Source of the DNA: Profundibacterium mesophilum KAUST100406-0324
GTDB lineage: Bacteria > Pseudomonadota > Alphaproteobacteria > Rhodobacterales > Rhodobacteraceae
Direction of reading: 5' to 3'
DNA: 64,000 nt
Assembly: GCF_009835145.1 (NCBI RefSeq)
Contig: NZ_APKE01000011.1
Span: forward strand, 1 to 64,000
The notes under the pieces were generated by a model, which saw nothing but the letters and a program-made list of their open reading frames with translations, had not been told where the DNA came from and made no database searches. The position numbers and the translations under genes were made by a program. Shown here in pieces: positions 46,730-58,313 of the stretch (positions within the stretch are counted from its first letter, which is position 1; every line of letters begins with the position of its first letter).

Positions 46730-47542
46730 GCTTGCGCCAGGGCAATGCCGCGGCCGGGTGTTCGATCAGGGCCATCCGGCCGCGCATGATCCATGATTGC
46801 GCCCATCGGGGTGTCGCGGCGGGAACGCCCTGACCCTTGCCAAGGGCCATCCGCCTCGGGGCACGCAAACAGAACCCCGGCGGCAGCATCGCGTTTGACA
46901 ATGTCGTTCGGGACCAGTCGGCCATTGATCGACGAGGAAGACCGCGACCTTGGGAGAGGCACAGAAGGATGGAGTGCCGTCGAATGCCAGGAAAGCGGTT
47001 CTCGGCTCGGCGAGAAGGACAGGCCGGTTCTGGCCGAGCCTTCGCCAGGTTCGCGATCTCGGTTCGACCGCGCAATTACACGATCATGGCGAAGGCGGCG
47101 ATGGTCCGGGCCGTGTAGCCCCCGATGCAGGCCGGCACCGCTGGCACAGCCGTCCCGCGCACGACGTTCGCGGCCATGCCCATCAACGCATGGCCCGCCA
47201 GTGCCATAGAGGATTATCCCGGCATCGGCCACGATTCCTCCGGTCGGAAGGCCGAAAAATTGCCGAGCGACGCCTCTAGCCCCGCGGCTTGGGGGGCGAG
47301 GGGCGGCATCCCCTCGATCTTGGCTGTCGGCACGCGGCGCAGCAGCGCGATCAGTGTAGCTGTCTTGGCCACGTTTTCCGGAGCGCCGACCATTGGCGCC
47401 GATGCGCGGCCTTTGGCACGACCGGACATCGCTCACAGTTTGATGCGCAGATCCGCGACCGGAGGCATCGTACCCGTCGCCGCGCGGGGGAGCGCGCGTA
47501 TTCGCATCGGGGCAAAGGGCGCAAACGCCACCCGCCCGTGAC
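46730..47542. other. 813-bp stretch with no convincing gene
   Basis: Contains several short frames on both strands with irregular composition. The minus-strand frame 47214-47429 is followed in frame, after one stop codon, by MALAGHALMGMAANVV, and ends soon after, as in a decayed membrane-protein gene. I could not tie it to a family. No intact transposase or repeat ends were seen. Confidence 0.4.
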
Positions 47543-47569
47543 ATGTCCCGCCCCACCGGGGCGGGACAT
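47543..47569. terminator. 12-bp perfect hairpin downstream of paoC
   Basis: ATGTCCCGCCCC (47543-47554) pairs with GGGGCGGGACAT (47558-47569), loop ACC. It sits 6 bp after the paoC-like stop. No T-tract on the minus strand, so it is a terminator-like or mRNA 3'-end structure rather than a classic intrinsic terminator. Confidence 0.5.
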
Positions 47570-47574
47570 CCGTT

Positions 47575-49773
47575 TCAGTCGCCGAGCCCTTCGAGGATCG
47601 TATCGAGGGTCATCGGGAAGCTGCGCACCCTGACACCGCAGGCGTTGTATATCGCGTTTCCGATCGCGCCCGCCGCGCCGCAGATGCCAAGCTCGCCGAT
47701 GCCCTTGGCCTGAAGCGGGTTCGAGTAGGGATCGCGCTCGTCGAGCAGCATCACGTCGATCTGCGGCACGTCGGCGTTCACCGGCAGGTGGTACTCGGCA
47801 AGGTCGCGGTTGACGACATGGCCATCGCGCATGTCGTGCACGATCTCCTCCGTCAGGGCGATGCCGATGCCGAAGGTCATCCCGCCGATACATTGCGAGC
47901 GTGCCGTCTTCGGATTGAGGATCCGTCCGGCGCCGAAGACGCCGAGCATCCGGCGCACCCGCGTCTCGCCGGTCACCGAATTGACCGCGACTTCTGCGAA
48001 ATAGGACCCATAGGTGGCCTGGCGATGGCTCTTGTAGGTGTCACCAGGCTCCCCCTGCCCCACCGCGCTGAGCGGCGTATCCAGAAGCTCGGAGAGGTCA
48101 CGGCGGACATTCCCGGCGGTGACGGTGCCATCCTTGAGCGTCATCTCCGCCTCGTCGCAGCCGATCCGCCCGGCGATCTGCCGGCGCAGCTCCTCGCAGG
48201 CGAGAAAGACCGAGGTGCCGTTCGACCCCGCCCCCCACGAGCCGCCGGAGCCGGAGCCGCGCGGGAAGGCACTGTCCCCAAGCCGCGTCTCTACCCGGTC
48301 CATGGGAAGGCCGAGCATCTCGGAGGCGATCTGCGTCAGGACCGCGTAGGTGCCCGTGCCGATGTCGGTCATGTCCGTCTCGACCACGGCGCGGCCACCG
48401 GGCTGCAAGGTCACGCGCGCCGCGGCTTCCTGCATGATGTTGCTGCGCACGGCCGAGGCCATGCCCATCCCGATCATCCATTCCCCCTCGCGCACCGTGC
48501 CCGGCCGCTTCGAGCGCTCGGACCAGCCGAAACGCTCGGCCCCTTCGGTGAGGGCTTGCGCCAGGACATGCGAGGAGAACGGGATGTCCTTGGTGGGGTC
48601 GCGCTCGGGGATGTTGCGCAGGCGCAGCTCCACCGGATCGATGCCCGCCGCCTCGGAAAGCTCGTCCATCGCGACCTCCAGGACGGCCAGGCCGACCGCC
48701 TCGCCGGGCGCACGCACCGATCCCGCGCAGGTCCGGTTCACCCGCGCGATCTCATGTCCGATCACCCTGTGGGCGCCCGCATAGAGGAAGGGCGTGGCCT
48801 GCGTCACCGGCTCCGAGAAGCTCTCGCCCGGAAGCTGCGAAACACGCGCCTCGTGGCCGATCCCCGTCAGCTTGCCCTCGGCATCGGCCGCAAGGCGGAC
48901 ACGCTGGCGCGTCTCGGACCGCCGCATCGTCGCCTCGAAGACCTGCTGACGCGTCATGGCGACCGAGACCGGCACGCCAAGTTCCTTGGCCGCGATCGCC
49001 GCCGCGACCGCCTCCGGGGCAATCCCGAGCTTGGAGCCGAAGCCGCCGCCGACATAAGGGGAGAGAAGATGGATCTGCTCGGCATCGATGCCCAGCGAAT
49101 CGGCCAGCTCGTTGATGTTGTAGTTGAGCATCTGGTAGCTGCCGCGCAGCTCCAGCATGTCGCCGTCCCAGCGGGCCACGGAGGCATGCGGCTCCATCGC
49201 GGCGCTGCTGTTGGGCGCGGTGTGATAGGTCTGATCGACCGTGTAGGCGGCTTGCGACATCGCGCTGTCGAGATCGCCCTGGCTGCTCTGCTTCTTCTCG
49301 GGCCGTTCGATCTCGGCATCGTCGGCCTCGGGATCGATCGCGGCGGCGCCTCCGTCGATGGTCAGGCGCAGCGCCTGCGCGCCGTGGCGGGCCTGCTCGA
49401 AGCTCTCGGCGACGACGAGGGCGACGGGCTGCCCGAGATAGGCGATCTCATCGCATCCCTGGATCGGGGCCGCGTCGGCCGTGCCCTGGGCGGGATTGCG
49501 CAGCAGGCGCGGGTCGGTGATCACGGCCCTGACGCCCTCGAGGGCCATCACGTCCGCACGCCCGACGTCGCGGACCTTGCCGGCCCCTACGGGCGCGCGC
49601 ACCAGCACGCCGTGCAGCGTGCCCTCAGGGTGGTCTTCGTTGGCATAGGTCGCGCGGCCGCTGACCTTCAGCTTGCCTTCGGGACGGTCGAGCGGCGCGC
49701 CCACGGAGCCTTGCGCCATGTGATCGAGGCGATTGCGCTCGTCGGGGCTGTCCATCTTCATATGCGCGGTCAT
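47575..49773 (-). CDS. paoC: PaoC-like aldehyde oxidoreductase molybdenum-binding subunit
   Basis: Large molybdopterin (MCD-type) subunit of 732 residues related to E. coli PaoC (YagR). Recognisable regions: [33 protein letters not shown] and C-terminal [18 protein letters not shown] with catalytic Glu694. The enzyme would oxidise aldehydes to acids. Its start overlaps the FAD subunit's stop. Third gene of an A-B-C set on the minus strand, downstream of a GAT1 protein and near XdhC; no PaoD-type insertion chaperone lies directly beside it. Confidence 0.9.
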   Translation of the reverse strand: MTAHMKMDSPDERNRLDHMAQGSVGAPLDRPEGKLKVSGRATYANEDHPEGTLHGVLVRAPVGAGKVRDVGRADVMALEGVRAVITDPRLLRNPAQGTADAAPIQGCDEIAYLGQPVALVVAESFEQARHGAQALRLTIDGGAAAIDPEADDAEIERPEKKQSSQGDLDSAMSQAAYTVDQTYHTAPNSSAAMEPHASVARWDGDMLELRGSYQMLNYNINELADSLGIDAEQIHLLSPYVGGGFGSKLGIAPEAVAAAIAAKELGVPVSVAMTRQQVFEATMRRSETRQRVRLAADAEGKLTGIGHEARVSQLPGESFSEPVTQATPFLYAGAHRVIGHEIARVNRTCAGSVRAPGEAVGLAVLEVAMDELSEAAGIDPVELRLRNIPERDPTKDIPFSSHVLAQALTEGAERFGWSERSKRPGTVREGEWMIGMGMASAVRSNIMQEAAARVTLQPGGRAVVETDMTDIGTGTYAVLTQIASEMLGLPMDRVETRLGDSAFPRGSGSGGSWGAGSNGTSVFLACEELRRQIAGRIGCDEAEMTLKDGTVTAGNVRRDLSELLDTPLSAVGQGEPGDTYKSHRQATYGSYFAEVAVNSVTGETRVRRMLGVFGAGRILNPKTARSQCIGGMTFGIGIALTEEIVHDMRDGHVVNRDLAEYHLPVNADVPQIDVMLLDERDPYSNPLQAKGIGELGICGAAGAIGNAIYNACGVRVRSFPMTLDTILEGLGD

Positions 49774-50756
49774 CCTGCGCCTCCCGTGGCTTCGGTCAGG
49801 ACCGCCCTGAGGGTGCGGCGGACCAGAGGTATCTTGAAATCATTGTCGCCCTGCCCGCGCGCATCGGCCAGCAGGATATCGGCGGCGGTATCGAACAGCG
49901 CGCGTGAGGGGGCCTTGCCGATCAAGGCCTTCTCCACCTCGGGATCGCGCCATGGCTTGTGCGCCACTCCGCCGAATGCCAGGGCCACCTGCGCGATTTT
50001 GCCATCCTCGAGCGTGACCCGCGCCGCGATCGAGACGAGCGCGAAGGCATAGGAGGCGCGATCACGCACCTTGCGATAGATCTGCGTGCCGCCCGCCGGC
50101 GCCGGCAGATGCACCGCCGTGATCAGCGCGCCCTGCGGCAGAACCGTCTCGATATGGGGGGTGTCGCCGGGCAGGGTATGGAACTCGCGAAGGGGGATCC
50201 GGCGCGTCTCGCCGCTCTCCTCCTCGATCTCCACCTCGGCATCGAGGGCGAGCATGGCCACGGCCATGTCGCTGGGATGGGTGGCGATGCATTGCGCGCT
50301 CGCGCCGAGAATGGCGTGCAGACGCGTCGCGCCGCCGATCGCGGCGCATCCGCTACCGGGATCGCGCTTGTTGCACGCCATCGCCGTGTCGTAGAAGTAA
50401 TAGCACCGCGTGCGCTGCAGCAGGTTGCCACCCGTCGTGGCCTTGTTGCGCAGCTGTCCGCTGGCCCCCGCGAGAAGCGCACGCGAGAGCAGGGGATAAT
50501 CCGCGATCACCGTCTCATGCGCCGCCAGATCGCTGTTGGTGACGAGCGCGCCGATGCGCAGCCCCCCCTCCCCGGTGGTCTCGACGGACTTCATGTCGAG
50601 ACGGTTGATGTCGACGAGACGCTCGGGCTGCATCACCTCGAGCTTCATCAGGTCCAGAAGGTTCGTGCCGCCCGCGATATAGGCGGCGGCGGGCATGGCG
50701 GCGTCGCGGCGGGCCGTGCCGCGATCGGCGGCCCGGAGATATTCGAACGGTTTCAT
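49770..50756 (-). CDS. paoB: PaoB-like FAD and [4Fe-4S]-binding subunit
   Basis: FAD-binding medium subunit of 328 residues. [10 protein letters not shown] (flavin site), [10 protein letters not shown] and the inserted [10 protein letters not shown] segment place it in the PaoB/YagS type. Cys118, Cys128, Cys137 and Cys155 could hold the extra [4Fe-4S] cluster that marks this family. Overlaps paoC at its 3' end by 4 bp and paoA at its 5' end. Confidence 0.9.
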   Translation of the reverse strand: MKPFEYLRAADRGTARRDAAMPAAAYIAGGTNLLDLMKLEVMQPERLVDINRLDMKSVETTGEGGLRIGALVTNSDLAAHETVIADYPLLSRALLAGASGQLRNKATTGGNLLQRTRCYYFYDTAMACNKRDPGSGCAAIGGATRLHAILGASAQCIATHPSDMAVAMLALDAEVEIEEESGETRRIPLREFHTLPGDTPHIETVLPQGALITAVHLPAPAGGTQIYRKVRDRASYAFALVSIAARVTLEDGKIAQVALAFGGVAHKPWRDPEVEKALIGKAPSRALFDTAADILLADARGQGDNDFKIPLVRRTLRAVLTEATGGAG

Positions 50757-51262
50757 CGCTCACCCTTTCCCGCCGCGTCGCGGATCGCGTCGACGATGTT
50801 GGGATAGGCGGCGCAGCGGCACAGGTTGCCGCTCATCCGCTCCGAGATTTCCGCATCCGTCAGCTCCATGCCGCCGCTCAGATCGGCGCTGGCATGGCTC
50901 GGCCAGCCTTGCGCGACCTCCTCGAGCATCGCGGTCGCCGAGCAGATCTGTCCCGGCGTGCAGTAGCCGCACTGGTATCCGTCATGGGTCACGAAGGCCT
51001 GCTGCATCGGCGAGAGGGCTTCCGGCGTGCCGAGCCCTTCGACGGTGGTGATCTCGTCGCCGTCATGCATGCAGGCGAGCGTCAGGCAGGAGTTGATCCG
51101 GCGGCCGTTGACGATGACCGTGCAAGCCCCGCACTGACCGTGATCGCACCCCTTCTTGGAGCCGGTCAGCCCTAGATGGTGGCGCAGCGCATCAAGAAGC
51201 GAGGTGCGGGGATCGGCCTGGAGCACGCGCTCCTCACCATTGATTTTGAGCGTGGTATCCAT
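50753..51262 (-). CDS. paoA: PaoA-like [2Fe-2S] small subunit
   Basis: Small FeS subunit of 169 residues with two [2Fe-2S] clusters: plant-type Cys39/44/47/59 and the second set Cys98/101/148/150. It starts at the ATG at 51262 with AAGGG just upstream; a GTG at 51292 would add ten residues. Unlike E. coli PaoA it has no visible Tat signal, so the complex may be cytoplasmic. Coupled to paoB. Confidence 0.9.
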   Translation of the reverse strand: MDTTLKINGEERVLQADPRTSLLDALRHHLGLTGSKKGCDHGQCGACTVIVNGRRINSCLTLACMHDGDEITTVEGLGTPEALSPMQQAFVTHDGYQCGYCTPGQICSATAMLEEVAQGWPSHASADLSGGMELTDAEISERMSGNLCRCAAYPNIVDAIRDAAGKGER

Positions 51263-51358
51263 CTGGACCCTTTCGATATTTTCTGTCGGCACGAAATTGC
51301 GCGGGGCGCCGCGACGGTGGCGCCCCGCATCCGGTCCCGGTCCGTCCGGGACGCGGGT

Positions 51359-51919
51359 TCAGGCCGCACGGCGTTCGTGGCGGCCTTCCTTGATCTCCTC
51401 GATGATCTTGGCGCAGAACGCGTCGAGATCGCCCGGGTTGCGCGAGGTGACGAGCCCCTTGTCGGTGACGACCTCGCTGTCTTCCCAAAGGCCGCCCGCA
51501 TTCTCGACATCGGTGCGGATCGAGTTGAAGGAAGTCACATTGCGCCCCTTCACGATCCCCGCCTCGATCAAAAGCCAGGGTGCGTGGCAGATCGCGGCCA
51601 GCACCTTGCCGCTGTGATAGAAGTCGCGAACGAAATTCACCGCCGTCTTGTCGGCGCGCAGCACGTCGGGGTTGATCTGCCCGCCGGGCAGGACCAGGGC
51701 GTCGAACTCCTCGACGCTGACCGCGTCGAGCGTCTTGTCGACGGGCATCGCCTCGTCCCAGTGATCCTTGTCCCAGCTCTTGATCTCGCCACCTTTCGGC
51801 GCGACGATCGTAACGGTCGCCCCGGCGGCCTCGAGCTGGCGCTTCGGCTCGAAGAGCTCGGCTTTCTCATAGCCATCGGTGGCGAGGATCGCGATTTTTG
51901 CGGTCTTGATATCTGTCAT
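51359..51919 (-). CDS. PfpI/DJ-1 type 1 glutamine amidotransferase-like protein
   Basis: Protein of 186 residues. Catalytic Cys111-His112 sits in LAAICHAPWLL. Family members are deglycases/proteases of the PfpI type. AGAGGAA lies 6 bases upstream of the ATG at 51919. It sits between the pao and cox gene sets, 96 bp from paoA, possibly expressed with them and perhaps handling reactive aldehyde products; that is inference. Confidence 0.9.
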   Translation of the reverse strand: MTDIKTAKIAILATDGYEKAELFEPKRQLEAAGATVTIVAPKGGEIKSWDKDHWDEAMPVDKTLDAVSVEEFDALVLPGGQINPDVLRADKTAVNFVRDFYHSGKVLAAICHAPWLLIEAGIVKGRNVTSFNSIRTDVENAGGLWEDSEVVTDKGLVTSRNPGDLDAFCAKIIEEIKEGRHERRAA

Positions 51920-52164
51920 GGAAAATTCCTCTTTACGCGTTGCAAGAAGCAGCACTGGCTAAGCCTGAAAACTTAGGAACTGTCGGGATCGAAACGGTCT
52001 GTCCCGCCGATGGTTCCTTTTCCCGCGCAAACGGCGGCACACCCCGCCTCGCGCGAGCGGCGAAGCCCGCGGCGGCCACCCCTCCGGCGCCAGCGATCCG
52101 GCATGACAAGAAGGGGGACCTGCAAGGCCCCCCTTCCCCCGGTCCGCGAACGCGGCGTCTTGAT

Positions 52165-52953
52165 CTACGTCGCGGCGGCCACGGCCCGGCGGGTCATGAC
52201 GGCGATCAGATGCGCACGGTATTCGGCCGTTCCGTGCAGATCGGAGATCATGCCATCGGCCGGATGGCTCATGTCCTTCAGCGCCTCCGGCGTGAAATCG
52301 GAGCCCAGCGCCTCCTCGGCTTCGCGCCAGCGGAAAACGCCCCCCTCCGAGGCGCCGGTGACGCCCACCCCGACCCGGCCGTCGAAGCGCGCGACGAAGA
52401 CCCCGACGAGCGGGAAGCGCGATGCCGGCTGCTCGAACTTCTGGTAGTTCGAGGATTGCGGCACCGGGATGCGGACCCCGGTGACGATCTCGTCCTCCTC
52501 GAGCGCGGTCGTGAACATGCCCTGGAAGTAGTCGTCGGCCGCGATCTCGCGGTTGTTGGTGATCACCGTGCCGCCAGTCGCCATCATCGCGGCGGGATAG
52601 CAGGCGGAGGGGTCGTTGTTGGCGAGGCTGCCGCCGATCGTGCCGCGATTGCGCACCGCCGGATCGCCGATCTTTCCGGCGAGATGCGACAGGCCCGGAA
52701 AGCTGTCGGCGGTCTCGCGGGCGATCTGGCCATGTGTGGTGCCGCCGCCGATCCGGAGCGCGCCATCCTCGCGGGTGATGCCGCGCAGCTCCTCGATGCC
52801 GGTCAGGCTGACCAGGACGGAGGGCATCGCCAAGCGCTGCTTGAGCGTCGGGATCAGGGTCTGCCCGCCGGAAAGCGGCTGCGCATCCTCGGCGCGCAGG
52901 GCCGCAAGCGCCTCGTCGAGCGTGCCGGGACGGGTGAGTTCGAAATCATACAT
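52165..52953 (-). CDS. coxM: CoxM-like FAD-binding medium subunit
   Basis: FAD subunit of 262 residues of a Mo-hydroxylase: SGGQTLIPTLKQRL and NRGTIGGSLANNDPSACYPA are the CoxM flavin motifs. AAGGAA is upstream of ATG 52953. Last of the S-L-M trio, following coxL by 73 bp; electrons pass from CoxL via CoxS to this flavin. Confidence 0.9.
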   Translation of the reverse strand: MYDFELTRPGTLDEALAALRAEDAQPLSGGQTLIPTLKQRLAMPSVLVSLTGIEELRGITREDGALRIGGGTTHGQIARETADSFPGLSHLAGKIGDPAVRNRGTIGGSLANNDPSACYPAAMMATGGTVITNNREIAADDYFQGMFTTALEEDEIVTGVRIPVPQSSNYQKFEQPASRFPLVGVFVARFDGRVGVGVTGASEGGVFRWREAEEALGSDFTPEALKDMSHPADGMISDLHGTAEYRAHLIAVMTRRAVAAAT

Positions 52954-53026
52954 GTCGCGATGTTCCTTGCGTTTGCTCACGGGACCGACCGCTCCTGGAG
53001 CCGGTCCCGACTGTCGCGTTTCCCGT

Positions 53027-55450
<2,424 letters not shown>

Positions 55451-55565
55451 GGTCCTCTCCTCCCAGTTTCCGCACCTTGCCCGCCGCGCGGGCGGTGCGC
55501 CATTCGTCCGGGCCGCGTCCTGAAGCCCGTCATTCGGCCCGTCATTTGGAACGTCGCGCGCCGCC

Positions 55566-56051
55566 CTATTCGGCGGCGACGGCCGGCATGTCCTGGCCAC
55601 TGGCCGCGAGGATCGCCTTGATGATGTTGTGATAGCCCGTGCAGCGGCAGATATTGCCCTGGAGGTAGTCGCGGATCTCCTGCTCGCTGGGCTTGGGATT
55701 CTCCTCCAGCAGCTTGGTCGCCGACATCACCATCCCGGGGGTGCAGAAGCCGCATTGCAGCCCGTGATGATCCTGGAAGGCCTGCTGCATCACGTTGAGC
55801 GAGCCATCCCCGTTGGCCATGCCCTCGATCGTGGTGACCTCGGCGCCGTCGGCCTCGGCCGCGAACATGGTGCAGGCCTTCACGTTCTGCCCGTTCACGT
55901 GAACGGTGCAGGCGCCGCACTGGCTGGTATCGCAGCCCACATGCGTGCCGGTCAGGTGCAGCTTCTCGCGCAGGAATTCCACCAGCAGGGTGCGCCCCTC
56001 GGCCTCGGCGGAATGCGTCTTCCCATTCACCGTCATCGAAATCATCGCCAT
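55566..56051 (-). CDS. coxS: CoxS-like [2Fe-2S] small subunit
   Basis: Protein of 161 residues with two [2Fe-2S] clusters: Cys40/45/48/60 and Cys100/103/135/137. It accepts electrons from the molybdenum subunit and passes them to CoxM. Starts [10 protein letters not shown] with GGGAGGA upstream. Precedes coxL by 115 bp. Confidence 0.93.
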   Translation of the reverse strand: MAMISMTVNGKTHSAEAEGRTLLVEFLREKLHLTGTHVGCDTSQCGACTVHVNGQNVKACTMFAAEADGAEVTTIEGMANGDGSLNVMQQAFQDHHGLQCGFCTPGMVMSATKLLEENPKPSEQEIRDYLQGNICRCTGYHNIIKAILAASGQDMPAVAAE

Positions 56052-56167
56052 GTCATCCTCCCAAGGCTTCTCCCGTCGCCACCACCTAAGCACGAAGGCA
56101 CGCGGCTGAGAACCACCCTTTCGTCGGAGTTGCAAAGCGCCGGCATCGCGCGCAGGGTCCTGCGCCG

Positions 56168-57175
56168 CTAGGTGCGCCGCTCGCGTGGATGGGGCCGCTG
56201 CGGCCCCTCCTTGAGAAGGCCGCCGACACCCATCTGCGCGATCTGCGCATCGCCCACCTCGATGCCGCACACGATCCGCTCGAGCACCCAGTCGGCACCG
56301 TTGAGGGTGGGCGCGCGCACGCAACCCGGCAAGCCGATCACCGGCCGTCCCCCCTGCTCGCCGAGAAAGAGCAGATTGCCCGGATCGACGGGCATTCCGA
56401 ACCGGTCGACGCGACCCCCGGCCAGGCGAACGGCTTCGGGTGCAACATCGGCGGGATCGGACGTGGCCGAGGCGGTCAGGATCAGGGCCAGCTCGCCTCC
56501 CATGTCCGACAGGGCCCGCGCGATCGGGGCGCTCGCATGGGCGGTCAGCCGGCATTCGGTCAATGCGACGCCGAGGGCCGACAGGCGCGCCTCCACCGCC
56601 GCGCGTCCCTTCACGGTCAGGCGGGAGGGCTCGGCGCCGGGCCGCATCTCGGTCACGATCAGCCCGGCGCGGCGCAGACGCGGCGCCGCGCGCAGCAAGG
56701 CCCCTTCAAGAAGCGCCGCCGCACGCCGCGCATCGTCCAGGGCGACGCCATAGCTGATGATCTTGACCGTGGCGACCATGCGCCCCTCTGATAACGGGGA
56801 ATGGGGCGGCAGGGTCGCGAGGGTGATCATCGGATTGATCCTGTTGGCCGCCTCGATCCGCTCCACGTCAAGCGACAGAACCCCCGGCCCGGTGGCGTAG
56901 ATGTTCACCCGCCCCGTTCCGGCCGCCCCCGCGCGCAAGCCGCAATCCCGCGCCCCGGTGATCGCCGCGCCCAGGAGCCGCGCCGCCGCGTTCTCATCGC
57001 AATCCGCCGGATCGAGCCTGGCCACCGTGACACGGTCATGGCCGGCATCGCGCAGGGCCTCGATCTCGGCGGCGCCCAGCACCATGCCCTTGCGCAACTG
57101 CCCATCCCCGACGGCCTGCGAATGGGCCAGGATGGCACCCTCGGCCTGCGCGAGCGGAACGTCCCCGAACCGCAT
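56168..57175 (-). CDS. MoeA/CinA-like molybdopterin-binding protein
   Basis: Protein of 335 residues resembling molybdopterin-binding (MoaB/MoeA-C fold) proteins: [32 protein letters not shown] and [20 protein letters not shown]. It lacks the full MoeA N-domain set-up. Its ATG overlaps the xdhC stop (ATGA). Placed between xdhC and coxS, it probably handles Mo-cofactor for the Cox enzymes; that role is inferred from position. Confidence 0.78.
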   Translation of the reverse strand: MRFGDVPLAQAEGAILAHSQAVGDGQLRKGMVLGAAEIEALRDAGHDRVTVARLDPADCDENAAARLLGAAITGARDCGLRAGAAGTGRVNIYATGPGVLSLDVERIEAANRINPMITLATLPPHSPLSEGRMVATVKIISYGVALDDARRAAALLEGALLRAAPRLRRAGLIVTEMRPGAEPSRLTVKGRAAVEARLSALGVALTECRLTAHASAPIARALSDMGGELALILTASATSDPADVAPEAVRLAGGRVDRFGMPVDPGNLLFLGEQGGRPVIGLPGCVRAPTLNGADWVLERIVCGIEVGDAQIAQMGVGGLLKEGPQRPHPRERRT

Positions 57176-58146
57176 CAGCCCTGCCGCAATCTCTGGGTGA
57201 TCTGCGCCATCACCGCGATGGCGATTTCCGCGGGGCTCCGTGAGCCGATATCGAGCCCGACGGGGGCGTGGATGCGCGCGATCTGCTCCGGCTCGAACCC
57301 CGCCTCGGCAAGACGCGCGCAGCGCTTGGCATGGGTGCGAGTCGAGCCAAGGCTCCCGATATAGAAGGCCGGCGAGGCCAGCGCCACGCGCAGCGCGGGA
57401 TCGTCGAGCTTGGGATCATGGGTCAACGTCACGACGGCGCAGCGCGCATCGAGCCCCTCCGCCTCCAGCGCCGCATCGGGCCAGTCATGCACGAGACGCT
57501 CGCCGGGAAAGCGCGCGGCGCTGGCAAAGCTTTCCCGCGGGTCGATCAGCGCCACGTCATAACCGGCGAGACGCGCCATCACGGTGAGCGGCTGGGCGAT
57601 ATGCACCCCCCCGATCACCGCCATGCGCAGCGGCGGATTATGGATCGCGACGAAGCGCCGCCCGTTTTCCTCGAACCCCGAACGGTCCAGCCGGAACCGC
57701 TCCGCAAATTGCGGCGGGGCCGCGAGGGTCCGCGTGCCCTTCTCGATGTCGACGACATAGGCCGCCGCCATGCGGGCCGCGCGCCGGTCGACGAGATCGG
57801 CGAGAAGCGCCTCGGGAAGCGCGCCGCCGACCGGCTCGACCAGGACCCTGATGCGGCCGCCGCAGGCCAGGCCGACGGCGAAGGCCTCGTCGTCGCTCAC
57901 CCCGAACTCGAGGCTGCGCGCCGCGCCGCCCTGTTCGAGCGCCTCGAGCGCCTCGACCACGACCGCGCCCTCGACGCATCCCCCCGATACCGATCCCGCG
58001 ATCTCGCCCTGTCCCGAGATCGCGAGCTGGCTGCCCACTGGCCGGGGCGCCGATCCCCAGGTCTCGATCACCGTCGCCAGCGCGCTGCCGATGCCAGCGC
58101 GGTGCCATGCGAGTGCCTGTCCGGGAATGTCGTCGAAATCCTGCAT
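57175..58146 (-). CDS. xdhC: XdhC-family molybdenum cofactor maturation protein
   Basis: Protein of 323 residues. N-terminal XdhC-CoxI domain (ATVIETWGSAPRPVGSQLAI, SVSGGCVEGAV) and C-terminal Rossmann domain (GGVHIAQPLTVMARLAGYDVALIDPR). Family members bind and sulfurate the Mo cofactor for insertion into xanthine oxidase-type enzymes. Coupled to the MoeA-like gene. May also serve the paoABC enzyme, whose own PaoD is missing. Confidence 0.93.
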   Translation of the reverse strand: MQDFDDIPGQALAWHRAGIGSALATVIETWGSAPRPVGSQLAISGQGEIAGSVSGGCVEGAVVVEALEALEQGGAARSLEFGVSDDEAFAVGLACGGRIRVLVEPVGGALPEALLADLVDRRAARMAAAYVVDIEKGTRTLAAPPQFAERFRLDRSGFEENGRRFVAIHNPPLRMAVIGGVHIAQPLTVMARLAGYDVALIDPRESFASAARFPGERLVHDWPDAALEAEGLDARCAVVTLTHDPKLDDPALRVALASPAFYIGSLGSTRTHAKRCARLAEAGFEPEQIARIHAPVGLDIGSRSPAEIAIAVMAQITQRLRQG

Positions 58147-58220
58147 GTTTGCTCCACCCGTCCCGCGCCCTGCCGCCGCAGTGGTGACAGAGGCCATGCC
58201 GCGCCGCAATGCGCGATGTG

Positions 58221-58254
58221 AAAACGCCGCCCGCATCGAGGGATGCGGGCGGCG
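58221..58254 (-). terminator. Rho-independent terminator of the OmpA-family gene
   Basis: CGCCGCCCGCATC (58225-58237) pairs with GATGCGGGCGGCG (58242-58254), 13 perfect pairs, loop GAGG, followed on the minus strand by TTTT. It lies 60 bp after the ompA stop, so the OmpA-like gene and xdhC appear to be separate transcripts. Confidence 0.8.
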
Positions 58255-58313
58255 CTGCTGTCTGTCTTCGGGCCGAACGTGTCGCCGTGACACGTCCCGG
58301 CCACCCGGCCCGA

